A DNA stretch of 64,000 bases from Massilia sp. CFBP 13721 (GTDB lineage: Bacteria; Pseudomonadota; Gammaproteobacteria; Burkholderiales; Burkholderiaceae_D). A program made the translations under genes and the position numbers. Location: assembly GCF_014842025.1 (NCBI RefSeq), contig NZ_JACYUY010000013.1:95129-159128 (forward strand), written 5' to 3'. The notes under the pieces are model-generated. The model had not been told where the DNA came from and made no database searches. It saw only the letters and a list, made by a program, of their open reading frames with translations. This document shows, in pieces, positions 56,055 through 64,000 of this stretch. The stretch's first letter is position 1. Each line of letters starts with the position of its first letter.

Positions 56055-57108
56055 TGCGAACTGGGGTTGGTTTTGGCAAGGCGCCCATTTCCTGGACGGC
56101 GTTCGATTTTTCGTAAGCATCGACGATGCGGCCCACCAGCGGATGGCGTACCACGTCGGCGCTCGAAAATTGCGTAAAGGCGATACCGCGCACGTCTTTC
56201 AGCACGTGCATGGCGTCGACCAGGCCGCTGCGCTGGGTTTTATGCAGGTCGACCTGGGTGACGTCGCCCGTCACCACGGCCTTGCTGCCGAAACCGATAC
56301 GCGTCAGGAACATTTTCATTTGTTCGACGGTCGTGTTCTGGGCTTCGTCGAGGATCACGAACGCGTGGTTCAGCGTGCGGCCGCGCATGTAGGCCAGCGG
56401 CGCAATCTCGATCACCTGCTTCTCGAACAGTTTTTGCGTGCGGTCAAAGCCGAGCAGGTCGTACAGCGCGTCGTACAGCGGACGCAGGTAGGGGTCGACC
56501 TTCTGGCTCATGTCGCCCGGCAAGAAGCCAAGGCGTTCGCCCGCTTCCACGGCCGGACGCGTCAGGATGATGCGTTTCACGGCATCGCGTTCGAGCGCAT
56601 CCACCGCGCAAGCCACGGCCAGGTAGGTTTTACCGGTACCGGCAGGGCCGATGCCGAAGCTGATGTCGTGCTCGAGCACCGCTTTCAGATACTGGATCTG
56701 GTGCGGGGTACGCCCGCGCAGGTCGCTGCGGCGGGTTTTGAGCATCGGACTGACGAGTTCGGATTCGTCGGCGCCTTCCTCGGGCGCATCGGGTGCAGGC
56801 TCGGCTTTCGGCTCGGCCCCTTCAATGGTCGGGCGCAGGCCGGCGCGCTGCTCGACCAGGGCCAGCTGCACTTCTTCGATCGGCACGACCTTGTTGGCCA
56901 CCGCATAGAAGCGTTCCAGCAATTCGACGGCGCGTTCGGCATTGGCGCCGGTGACGATGAATTTCTCGCCGCGGCGGAAAATGGTCACGTCGAGCGCCGC
57001 ACCGATCTGGCGCAGGTTTTCGTCGAGCGGACCGCACAGGTGGGCAAGCCGCGTGTTATCGAGCGGCTCAGGAATGAAATAAGACGGCAATGATGGTTGT
57101 GTTTTCAA
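56029..57108 (-). CDS. PhoH-like ATPase (YbeZ)
   Basis: A 359-residue P-loop ATPase with [11 protein letters not shown] (near 152-162), Walker [10 protein letters not shown], and the GDVTQVDL region. It works with YbeY in rRNA processing in model bacteria. The start TTG at 57108 overlaps the miaB stop (TTGA). An N-terminal RNA-binding KH-like region is plausible (residues 1-90). Confidence 0.95.
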   Translation of the reverse strand: MKTQPSLPSYFIPEPLDNTRLAHLCGPLDENLRQIGAALDVTIFRRGEKFIVTGANAERAVELLERFYAVANKVVPIEEVQLALVEQRAGLRPTIEGAEPKAEPAPDAPEEGADESELVSPMLKTRRSDLRGRTPHQIQYLKAVLEHDISFGIGPAGTGKTYLAVACAVDALERDAVKRIILTRPAVEAGERLGFLPGDMSQKVDPYLRPLYDALYDLLGFDRTQKLFEKQVIEIAPLAYMRGRTLNHAFVILDEAQNTTVEQMKMFLTRIGFGSKAVVTGDVTQVDLHKTQRSGLVDAMHVLKDVRGIAFTQFSSADVVRHPLVGRIVDAYEKSNAVQEMGALPKPTPVRNARKKPSA

Positions 57109-58466
57109 CTGGCTATGGCAATCGTATCGAGATTGGCGACGAGTTCGCCGCGCAATGAATAATCCAGGCTTTCGGTAACGCGTACATCGACCAGCTGGCC
57201 GACCAGTGCATTGCCCGCGGCGCCTGGAGCGAAAATGACCACCCGGTTGCTCTCGGTGCGGCCTTGCAATTCAGACGGATCCTTCTTCGACGGCCCCTCC
57301 ACCAGCACACGCTGGACCGTGCCGACCATTGCCGCGCTGTACTTGCGCGTGTTGGCATCGATCAGGGCTTGCAGGCGTTGCAGGCGCGCCAGCTTGACCT
57401 CGTGCGGGGTATCGTCTTCCAGGTTCGCGGCCGGCGTGCCGGGGCGCTTGCTGAAAATAAAACTGAAACTGTTATCGAAGCCGACGTCCTGCACCAGCTT
57501 CATCATGGCCTCGAAATCGGCATCGGTTTCGCCAGGGAAACCCACGATGAAGTCCGACGAGATCGCGATGTCGGGCCGTACCGCACGAATGCGGCGAATG
57601 ATCGATTTGTACTCCAGACCCGTATACCCGCGCTTCATGGCGCCGAGGATGCGGTCGGAGCCGTGCTGCACCGGCAAATACAGGTGGTTCACCAGTTGCG
57701 GGATCTTGGCGTAAGCGTCGATCAGGCGCTGGGTAAATTCTTTCGGATGGCTGGTAACGAAACGCAGGCGCTCGATGCCGGGAATATCGGCAATGTATTC
57801 GAGCAGCAAGGCAAAGTCGGCAACGTCTCCGTTTTCCATCTGGCCACGGAAGGCGTTCACGTTCTGGCCGAGCAGCATGATTTCCTTCACGCCCTGGGCC
57901 GCCAGGCCAGCCACTTCCGTCAGCACGTCTTCGAAACGGCGCGATACTTCCTCGCCGCGGGTGTATGGCACCACGCAGTAACTGCAATACTTGCTGCAGC
58001 CTTCCATGATCGAGACATAGGCCACCGGGCCGTCGATCTTGGCTGGCGGTAAATGATCGAACTTCTCGATTTCCGGGAAGCTGATGTCGACCTGCGCGGT
58101 ACCCGTATGGCGGCGCTCGCGGATCATCTGCGGCAGGCGGTGCAGGGTTTGCGGCCCGAATACCATGTCGACATGTGGCGCGCGCTTGACGATCGCTTCG
58201 CCTTCTTGCGAAGCGACGCATCCACCTACACCAATAATGAGGTCGGGACGCTCGCGTTTCAAGGCGCGCAGGCGGCCGAGGTCGGAAAATACTTTTTCCT
58301 GTGCCTTCTCGCGCACCGAACACGTGTTAAAGAGAATGACGTCGGCATCGTCGGGCGTGTCGGTACGCACGAGTCCATCGGAAGCGCCGAGGACGTCTGC
58401 CATCTTGTCCGAGTCGTACTCGTTCATCTGGCAACCAAAGGTTTTGATAAATACTTTTTTCTGCAT
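57105..58466 (-). CDS. miaB: tRNA-2-methylthio-N6-dimethylallyladenosine synthase
   Basis: A radical SAM methylthiotransferase acting on adenosine-37 of tRNAs. The 453-residue protein has the N-terminal MTTase domain ([20 protein letters not shown]), the radical SAM cysteines in [10 protein letters not shown] (near 154-163), and a C-terminal TRAM domain ([16 protein letters not shown]). Its ATG at 58466 is followed upstream by a 628-base region with no gene. Confidence 0.97.
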   Translation of the reverse strand: MQKKVFIKTFGCQMNEYDSDKMADVLGASDGLVRTDTPDDADVILFNTCSVREKAQEKVFSDLGRLRALKRERPDLIIGVGGCVASQEGEAIVKRAPHVDMVFGPQTLHRLPQMIRERRHTGTAQVDISFPEIEKFDHLPPAKIDGPVAYVSIMEGCSKYCSYCVVPYTRGEEVSRRFEDVLTEVAGLAAQGVKEIMLLGQNVNAFRGQMENGDVADFALLLEYIADIPGIERLRFVTSHPKEFTQRLIDAYAKIPQLVNHLYLPVQHGSDRILGAMKRGYTGLEYKSIIRRIRAVRPDIAISSDFIVGFPGETDADFEAMMKLVQDVGFDNSFSFIFSKRPGTPAANLEDDTPHEVKLARLQRLQALIDANTRKYSAAMVGTVQRVLVEGPSKKDPSELQGRTESNRVVIFAPGAAGNALVGQLVDVRVTESLDYSLRGELVANLDTIAIAS

Positions 58467-59094
58467 GAGTGCTGGTGGGAAAGGAAGGGCGGAGACCGTG
58501 ACAAGGCGACAAGCCAGTTTACCGTAATTCGGGGCTGCTTACCCAAAAACGGCTTATGCATGTGCCATATTCAGTGCATCGAGGAATCAAACGTTGCTTG
58601 CTTTGAATCGATTGTCATTATATTCAGATTGTTAAATTGCGTTTAGGAATCAAATCGCCGCAAGCACGGCACAGGCTGGGTTTGCTCAATATATTTCCTG
58701 TTGTAAATCAAGACCTTCGCCTCAAATTCTTTTACACAAATTACTAAAAAAAATCTCTTGCGTGCGCCACAAATTATCTCCATGTGTTGAAATGCTTATG
58801 TGACAAGCTTTCCACACGATAGCTTGATTTCGAACAATGAGTCATGTGCTCAGGACGCACACATTGGGTTCGTAAGAGTCTGATAATTTGTTTGAAAGAC
58901 AAGTGCGTTTGGGGAGTGTTAAGCAGGACGCATGTACGCCGGCATTGTTTTTAAGCCAGGACTCAGACTTGTTCTGCAGACTTTGTTCGGAATCACGGCT
59001 GAAAAGCATGTCCGGGAACTTATGTTGACGAAAGCACGTCGTTTTCAAAAGTTCGTAACGGAACTATTTTATTCACTTTACGAGGTAAACCATC
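58467..59094. other. AT-rich leader of about 630 bases
   Basis: No gene supported. From about 58600 to 58900 it is clearly AT-richer than the rest of the window. It carries the divergent promoters of miaB and of the helix-turn-helix gene. A weak sigma70-like spacing was sought but none is convincing. A possible 83-codon ORF (58932-59183) overlaps the next gene and is not believed. The base composition suits H-NS binding. Confidence 0.65.
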
Positions 59095-59478
59095 ATGGCA
59101 CACCATGCTTTGTCATCACAGGAAAGCTACAACCCGAACCACCTGCTCGACATCTTGCTGGGCAAGATGCAGCTGAAAAATGACGCGGCCCTGTCGCGCA
59201 TGCTCGAGGTGGCGCCACCTGTCATCAGCAAGATCCGCCACCACCGCCTGCCGGTCGGCGCCTCGCTGTTGATCCGCATGCACGAAGTCACCGGCATGAG
59301 CATTCGCGACCTGCGCGACCTGATGGGCGATCGCCGTACCAAATACCGCCTGTCCGATGCCCAGGGCCGTCCGAAGCCAGAAGAGAAGGCAGCAGCGGCC
59401 GCCGCGGCAGCAGCCCAGCAGCAGCCAGCGCAGAACAACGAGGCCACCCCTTCGTCGTCCGGCAACTATGCGCACTAA
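59095..59478 (+). CDS. Small putative helix-turn-helix DNA-binding protein
   Basis: A 127-residue protein. The first 85 residues resemble a lambda-repressor-type HTH: LSRMLEVAPPVISKIRHHRLPVG (about 33-55) would be the helix-turn-helix, with IRMHEVTGMSIRDLRDLMG as the following helices. The C-terminus is low complexity: nine Ala (99-107), three Gln and a Ser/Asn-rich tail. ATG preceded by AGG. Regulator of unknown targets. Confidence 0.8.
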   Translation: MAHHALSSQESYNPNHLLDILLGKMQLKNDAALSRMLEVAPPVISKIRHHRLPVGASLLIRMHEVTGMSIRDLRDLMGDRRTKYRLSDAQGRPKPEEKAAAAAAAAAQQQPAQNNEATPSSSGNYAH

Positions 59479-59800
59479 TGCCGGCGGCGTGGCAGGTTTC
59501 ACTGCCATGCCCCCGGTAATGCCAGGCAGCGGCCCGGCGTCCTGAGCGACGCTGCGCACGCTGCCTTTTTCGTTTGCGCGTCCGCTGGCGTTTGGCCTGC
59601 CGGATGCGTTGTCGTTTCCGTCCGCTGTCCTCTTTCCTCTTCGCTTCCGTCCCTGATCCCACCGGTTATGCGGCAGTCTGCCAGGCCCGCTTGCGCCCGT
59701 CCGGAGCAATCCGGCGCCGGGTATTGTATGCTCGCCGTGCTTCGCCGGACATGTCAGTTGTGCATGCCTGGCGTATTTTCTAATCAGATCAAGGACACCC
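59479..59800. other. Gene-free gap before the glutathione transferase
   Basis: About 320 bases without a gene. A 6-bp hairpin TGGCAG/CTGCCA lies near 59510, and a weak GC hairpin followed by TTTTT near 59550-59566 could terminate the HTH gene. Pyrimidine-rich DNA follows to about 59650. Nothing else seen. Confidence 0.5.
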
Positions 59801-60406
59801 ATGAAACTGTATTTCAGCCCCGGCGCCTGCTCGCTTTCTCCCCACATCGTCCTGCTCGAAGCGGGGCTGGATTTCAGCGCCGAGCGCGTCGACCTGCGCG
59901 CAAAGCTGACGGCAGGCGGTGCGGATTTCCGCGCCATCAATCCGAAAGGCTATGTGCCGGCGCTGGCGCTGGACGACGGCAGCGTGCTGACCGAAGGCCC
60001 GGCCATCGTCCAGTTCCTGGCCGACCTGGCGCCAGGTGCGGGCTTGTTACCGCCGGTAGGGGATGCCGCTCGCTATAAAATCATTTCGTGGTTGAGCTTT
60101 ATCTCGTCGGAACTGCACAAGAATTTCAACGCCTTCTTCAACCCGGCGGCAAGCGACGACATGAAAGCCCATGCGCGCAAGATCCTGGCCGTGCGCCTGG
60201 AATACGTGGCGGCGCAGCTGGGTAACGGTGACTACCTGGAAGGCGGCTTCAGCGTCGCCGACGCCTATCTGTTCACGGCGCTTGGCTGGGCCGATGTCGT
60301 CAAGCTGGACCTGGCCGCCTGGCCGGTGCTGGGCGCGTACCGCGCCCGCATCGGGGCGCGTCCGGCCGTGCAGCAGGCACTGCGCGCCGAAGGCTTGATC
60401 AAGTAA
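59801..60406 (+). CDS. Beta-class glutathione S-transferase
   Basis: A 201-residue enzyme with the bacterial GST N-terminal motif YFSPGACSLSPHI, whose Cys10 is the active-site cysteine of beta-class GSTs. It also has INPKGYVPAL, LTEGPAIVQFLAD and a helical C-terminal domain (GFSVADAYLF, the conserved N-capping box). It conjugates glutathione or reduces electrophiles; substrate unknown. Confidence 0.93.
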   Translation: MKLYFSPGACSLSPHIVLLEAGLDFSAERVDLRAKLTAGGADFRAINPKGYVPALALDDGSVLTEGPAIVQFLADLAPGAGLLPPVGDAARYKIISWLSFISSELHKNFNAFFNPAASDDMKAHARKILAVRLEYVAAQLGNGDYLEGGFSVADAYLFTALGWADVVKLDLAAWPVLGAYRARIGARPAVQQALRAEGLIK

Positions 60407-60434
60407 GCATCGAAATAAGCATTCAAGTAAGCAT
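60404..60434. repeat. Three 12-base-spaced TAAGCAT direct repeats
   Basis: TAAGCAT occurs at 60404, 60416 and 60428. The first copy includes the GST stop codon. This looks like a small tandem duplication. Confidence 0.7.
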
Positions 60435-60470
60435 TTGCTCCTCGGCTCACCCAAGGGGTAACATGGCCGC

Positions 60471-61037
60471 ATGACAAGCCAACGCTACATTGCCCTGATC
60501 CGCGGGATCAACGTCGGCCGCGCCAAGCGCGTGGCCATGGCCGATTTGCGCAAGCTACTCGTCGAGCTCGGCTATCGCGACGTCCGTAGCGTCCTCAACA
60601 GTGGCAACCTCGTGTTCGCGGCCGACGGCATCGAGCCTGGTGCCGCCGCAGCCGCGATCGAAGAGCAGATGGTGCTGAAGCTGGGCGTGGCGGCGCGCGT
60701 CATGGTGCTCAGCGGCGAGGAGCTAGCTGCCGTGCTGGCCGAAAACACCTTGCTGGCGCAGGCGACCGACCATGCGCGCCTGCTGGTGTTCATCCTGGGC
60801 GATGCCGCCATGCGCACGGGTGTGGCCCCGCTGTGCGAACGCAGCTGGGGCAGCGAGGCGCTGGCGCTCGGCCAGCGCGCCGCCTATGTCTGGTGCCCGG
60901 AAGGCGTGCTGGCCAGCGCCGCCGCCGGCGCCCTCGGCAAGCAATTGGGCGACAACACCACTGCGCGCAACTGGAATACCTTGTGCAAGCTGTATGCGCT
61001 CTGCAGCGAGCCCGCGTCGGTGCCGCCCGGCGCGTGA
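60471..61037 (+). CDS. DUF1697 family protein
   Basis: A 188-residue protein with the family start YIALIRGINVGRAKRVAM, LRKLLVELGYRDVRSVLNSGNLVF, and C-terminal TARNWNTLCKLYAL. DUF1697 proteins are widespread and of unknown function; structure predictions place them as alpha/beta domains. The gene follows GST by about 65 bases. Confidence 0.9.
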   Translation: MTSQRYIALIRGINVGRAKRVAMADLRKLLVELGYRDVRSVLNSGNLVFAADGIEPGAAAAAIEEQMVLKLGVAARVMVLSGEELAAVLAENTLLAQATDHARLLVFILGDAAMRTGVAPLCERSWGSEALALGQRAAYVWCPEGVLASAAAGALGKQLGDNTTARNWNTLCKLYALCSEPASVPPGA

Positions 61038-61048
61038 GCGCCAGCGGC

Positions 61049-61324
61049 TTACTTGAACTTCTCGCGGCTGTCGCGCCGCGCCCGGTAGCCCAGCAAGACC
61101 AGGCCAACCAGCATCATGGCGAAGACTTCCGGCTCCGGTAATTCGGAGATGCCCGACGGTAGCGAGAACGCGTCGGGCGCCGGCGCCGCTGCAGCCTGCG
61201 CATGTACTGGCAAGATGCCCGGCTGGGTGCCCGGCACAGCCTGAGGGACCAGCTCGATGACCTTCGCCTGGGCGATGCCGCTCAGCCCAATGGCGAGCGC
61301 TGCTGCGAGTGCGAATCTGTTCAC
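61049..61324 (-). CDS. Short PEP-CTERM sorting-signal protein
   Basis: A 91-residue protein: signal peptide (cleaved near residue 20), a short Ala/Pro-rich mature part, and a PEP-CTERM tail (PEP at 63-65, membrane helix about 67-80, then RARR). Such tails are recognised by an exosortase that releases the protein for secretion to the exopolysaccharide matrix. No exosortase gene is in this window. The mature part is only about 40 residues, unusually short. Confidence 0.9.
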   Translation of the reverse strand: MNRFALAAALAIGLSGIAQAKVIELVPQAVPGTQPGILPVHAQAAAAPAPDAFSLPSGISELPEPEVFAMMLVGLVLLGYRARRDSREKFK

Positions 61325-61900
61325 GATGCTTCCTTCCTTGCAAGCCTACCGGTCGGAGAAACGGAAGAGGGCGCCGCAGGCGTCGCTGTTACATGCGACG
61401 CAATGCGCAAAGCATAGCAAAGCGCTGAAATACCACGCCGTTCGATTCGGGTAGAAAACGGCCTTGCGGCAAGCGCCGGGTGACGTGTGAAAGAAAAGCG
61501 ACAGCGCGCCAACCTGGCCTTATCAGAACGCCAATCCTTTGATGCCCTTCTCTTGAAACAGTACTAACTGTTTTTCATAAATGCCAAGCTTACAGCCACC
61601 TTTTTTGCCAAGCCTGCAACGAATAGCATTGTCAGGTTTTCCAGCTATGACAGAGATCAAGAAATTTTAAGCGTGGCGTATACATCTGCGTTTTCTTTAC
61701 GGGTATAGTCTCCCTATCCCTATTGCCTAACGGCATCAAAACGATGATGAACACATATGTTTTGCGCATGTGTTCCCGTATTCGTTCCTGATCACCAACC
61801 GGCCCTCAAGAGCCGCCGCCTTTCCGCCAGCGTCATCCGGAACGGCACCGCTGTCTGCACTGTCTCATCTGCGCATTCACCTATTTGTAAAGTTTCGAAC
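61325..61900. other. Intergenic region of about 580 bases
   Basis: No convincing gene. An inverted repeat AAACAGT/ACTGTTT with loop ACTA and T tract is at about 61556-61574, possibly a weak terminator. A TATAGT near 61703 could be a -10 element for the FtsH-like gene, but no -35 at proper spacing is clear. The in-frame extension of the next gene into 61757-61900 is judged untranslated. Confidence 0.55.
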
Positions 61901-63859
61901 ATGCCCAACTTTGCCCGACTTCAGATTGCCTTTAAGAATGTTTATGTGCGCATCGCCGCCGCCGTCCTGCTGGGCGCGCTCACCGGCCTGGCCATTTACT
62001 CGGCTGACGCACCGCAAGACCCGAGCCCGGTCATTCATTCGCAAGACATTTCTGAAATCACCCGCCTGGCAGGCCAGAAGGACAAGCTTGATTACCTGAT
62101 GGTGGCCAAGCCGCTGTCGGAGTCGCCACGCTACGTCTTCAAGTTCAAGAACGCGCCCGAACTGCACGTGGTCAAGGTGCCGAGCACCTCGCACCTGTCG
62201 CTCGAGCGCGAAGTGCTGCTCAAGAACGCGATCCCGTATTCGATCGCCAAGGACGAGTTCCTGGCGTCGCATGAAGCCGTGCTCGACGAAGGCGGCTCGA
62301 TGGGTGCGCATGCCGGCGATTTCCTCAAGCGCCATGCCTTCGAAATCGTCTTGCTGCTGTTGATCCTGTACTGCCTGAAGTTCGGCATCCCGGGCATGGG
62401 TGCGAGTTCGACCATGATCATGCCGGACAAGCTCAAGGGCAGCATGGACGACCTGATCGGCATGGACGACATCAAGCAGGAAGTGCTGCACCTGGAAGAC
62501 ATGATCCGCAACCGCGACGAATACGCATCGCACAACATCGACAAGCCGTTCAACGTGATGCTGACCGGGCCTGCCGGTACCGGTAAAACCAAGCTGGTGG
62601 GCTACCTGGCCAAGCGCCTGAACCTGCCGCTGATCTCGGCCTCGGGTTCGGCACTGGAATCGGGTTATGTCGGCGGCGGCTCGAAAGCCCTGAACGCGCT
62701 GTACCGCAAGGCGTGCGCCAAAGGCAAATGCATCATCTTCCTCGACGAAGGCCAGAGCCTGTTCATGCCGCGCGGCCGCAGCGAAAAGAAGTGGGAAGAC
62801 GATACCGCCAACACCCTGCTCGGCCTGCTCGATGGCGTCAAAAGCGACAAGGGATCGGGCGTGATCTGGGTCATCGCCTCGAACTTCGACGATGCCTCGA
62901 CCGAGATGGACGAAGCGATGCTGCGCCGCTTCTCGGTGAAAATCAACTTCCGCCTGCCGAACAAGGGCGAGCGGCGCGAACTGCTGCGTAGTTTCCTGTC
63001 GCGCAAAAAGGAAGGCCTGGTCGACTACAACGACCTCGACCTCGACCAGGTGGCCGAGATCACCCAGAACCTGAGCCCGGCGCTGCTGGAAACCGTGGTC
63101 GAACGCGCCTCGATGCTGTCGATCCAGGAAAAGACGATCATCAATACCGACCTGCTGTTCCGCGCCTACGAGCGCGCCACCATCGGCCTGACCGACCGTG
63201 CCACCACCGCCGAAAAGCACAAGCAGCGCGAGCGCATCGCCCTGCACGAACTGGGCCACTTCTTCATGCAGATCGATCCGCACCTGCGCGCCGGCCTGTC
63301 GCTGGAAGAGGTCAAGGAAAAGTCGCACCTGCTCAAAATTTCGACCGAAGCGGTGTCGAAGATCGGCGCTCTCGGCTACGTGCTGCAATCGGGTGACGAC
63401 ATGTCGCTGCGCACGCTGGAAGAACTCGAACGCGACGTCGTCGGCCTGTACGGCGGCATGGCGGCCGAAGAGCTGTTCTACGGCGCCCGCGGCATTTCGG
63501 TCGGCGCCCAGAACGACATCGAAAAAGTCACCAAGATGCTCAACCTGATGGTCAACCGCCTGTCGATGTATTCGCGCTCGAAAATCGACTACAGCCAGCT
63601 GCAGAACGACGCCAGCGGCGAGCACACACTGCGCCAGATGGAAGCGAAGGCCGATGAACTCTACAGCTACACGCTGGGCGCGATGCGCGACTACCGCGCG
63701 CTGATCGAGTCGATCAAGGACACGCTGCTCGACCAGTACGTGCTGTCGAAAGACGCCGTGTTCGCGCTGCTGGAAGAGCGCAAGGAGCTGCTGCACTTCG
63801 CACCCAAGCATGCGAACCTGAAGCTGTGCTCGGAAACTGGCGAGATGGTCGCGGCCTGA
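61901..63859 (+). CDS. Divergent FtsH-like membrane AAA metalloprotease
   Basis: A 652-residue protein. Transmembrane helix 1 is about 18-36, a periplasmic domain about 38-145, and helix 2 about 146-164. The AAA module has Walker A GPAGTGKT (223-230), pore loop YVGG (256-259), Walker B CIIFLDE (277-283) and sensor IASNFDD. The zinc protease domain has HELGH (449-453) and a probable third ligand Asp539 in GAQND. The normal FtsH HEAGH and IFIDEIDA are replaced by related forms, and the N-terminus differs, so this is a paralogue and not FtsH itself. The ATG at 61901 is preferred. A strong terminator follows. Confidence 0.88.
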   Translation: MPNFARLQIAFKNVYVRIAAAVLLGALTGLAIYSADAPQDPSPVIHSQDISEITRLAGQKDKLDYLMVAKPLSESPRYVFKFKNAPELHVVKVPSTSHLSLEREVLLKNAIPYSIAKDEFLASHEAVLDEGGSMGAHAGDFLKRHAFEIVLLLLILYCLKFGIPGMGASSTMIMPDKLKGSMDDLIGMDDIKQEVLHLEDMIRNRDEYASHNIDKPFNVMLTGPAGTGKTKLVGYLAKRLNLPLISASGSALESGYVGGGSKALNALYRKACAKGKCIIFLDEGQSLFMPRGRSEKKWEDDTANTLLGLLDGVKSDKGSGVIWVIASNFDDASTEMDEAMLRRFSVKINFRLPNKGERRELLRSFLSRKKEGLVDYNDLDLDQVAEITQNLSPALLETVVERASMLSIQEKTIINTDLLFRAYERATIGLTDRATTAEKHKQRERIALHELGHFFMQIDPHLRAGLSLEEVKEKSHLLKISTEAVSKIGALGYVLQSGDDMSLRTLEELERDVVGLYGGMAAEELFYGARGISVGAQNDIEKVTKMLNLMVNRLSMYSRSKIDYSQLQNDASGEHTLRQMEAKADELYSYTLGAMRDYRALIESIKDTLLDQYVLSKDAVFALLEERKELLHFAPKHANLKLCSETGEMVAA

Positions 63860-63875
63860 GCTTGAGGCATTAATA

Positions 63876-63912
63876 AAAAGCCCGCTCGGAGCAATCCGCA
63901 GCGGGCTTTTTT
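63876..63912 (+). terminator. Rho-independent terminator after the FtsH-like gene
   Basis: A perfect 11-bp stem (63876-63886 and 63900-63910) with a partially paired loop is followed by six T. The opposite strand also ends in a T run, so it may work both ways. The remaining 88 bases of the window show no gene. Confidence 0.9.
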
Positions 63913-64000
63913 GCACGATCGGATCAGACCCGTAACGTGAAAGAACCCACTATCGAGACGTGCGCAGTCCTGGCCAGCCAAGGCCATTATTTTTGATGAC

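Noticed and set aside
58932..59183. 83-codon frame upstream of the HTH gene
   Set aside because: It overlaps the HTH gene in another frame and has no recognisable feature.
61877..63916. 679-codon open frame on the minus strand
   Set aside because: Antisense to the FtsH-like gene, no recognisable domain.
1..64000. CRISPR arrays, tRNA or rRNA genes, insertion sequences
   Set aside because: No regularly spaced direct repeats with spacers, no tRNA cloverleaf or rRNA segment, and no transposase frame was found on reading all gaps.

Overview
The window is GC-rich chromosomal DNA of a betaproteobacterium. Gene content and order point to Burkholderiales, most likely Oxalobacteraceae (Massilia/Telluria/Janthinobacterium type). 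The clues are accB-accC-prmA with a zinc-ribbon/DUF3426 gene; rubredoxin/thiD/hemL beside a pilGHIJ-chpA cluster; yqgE-ruvX-pyrR-pyrB with a second, degenerate dihydroorotase; corC-lnt-glyQ-glyS-gmhB-plsC; miaB-phoH-ybeY; an H-NS-type protein; and a PEP-CTERM protein. The genus is inferred from gene order and protein character, not from a marker gene. No rRNA, tRNA, CRISPR array, integrase, transposase or obvious prophage was seen.

Layout. 1-507 is the Ala/Lys/Glu-rich tail of a protein that begins outside the window, followed by a strong terminator and yggT. 1273-8460 is a leftward run (transcription order: unknown protein, TlpA-like thioredoxin, aroQ, accB, accC, prmA, zinc-ribbon/DUF3426 protein, PfkB kinase). 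8537-17127 is a rightward run for cell-wall recycling (mpl), an esterase, ubiC, an RNase II-type nuclease, a small EF-hand membrane protein, a TonB-like protein, aroE, mtgA and corA. 17255-20761 reads leftward: a secreted Cys-containing protein overlapping a GH19 lysozyme/chitinase gene, then hemL and thiD. 20818-30468 reads rightward: rubredoxin, then the twitching-motility chemosensory genes pilG, pilH, pilI, pilJ and a 1778-residue ChpA kinase. A photolyase follows (leftward), then yqgE-ruvX-pyrR-pyrB-pyrC', an acyltransferase, and convergent apaH. After about 850 gene-free bases come a WecA/MraY-family transferase, an H-NS protein, a phosphomannomutase/phosphoglucomutase, waaC, waaA and a YcxB-like protein. 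44783-52686 is a leftward run (corC, lnt, glyQ, glyS, gmhB, plsC, a YgjP-like metalloprotease). 52835-55516 is a rightward pair for a molybdenum hydroxylase (iorA-iorB). It separates corC-lnt from miaB-phoH-ybeY (leftward, 55584-58466), which are contiguous in many proteobacteria. The last part holds a small helix-turn-helix protein behind an AT-rich leader, a glutathione transferase, a DUF1697 protein, a PEP-CTERM protein and a divergent FtsH-like AAA protease that ends in a clear terminator.

How the genes fit together. Most of the window is housekeeping: fatty-acid initiation, chorismate and ubiquinone steps, pyrimidine synthesis, LPS core and lipoprotein assembly, glycyl-tRNA synthesis, tRNA and ribosome maturation. 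Surface behaviour is the other theme: pili signalling, LPS heptose and Kdo transfer, polysaccharide precursors. Many genes overlap by 1-4 bases (ATGA, TTGA or TGATG junctions), which implies translational coupling.

The less ordinary features are a dispersed REP/BIME-like repeat at six intergenic places; the GH19 enzyme with an overlapping secreted partner; the molybdenum-hydroxylase pair between ybeY and corC; a catalytically dead dihydroorotase; a Chp system with no adaptation enzymes; and the FtsH-like protease. I found no convincing completely new system. The GH19/secreted-protein pair and the FtsH-like protease are the best candidates for follow-up.
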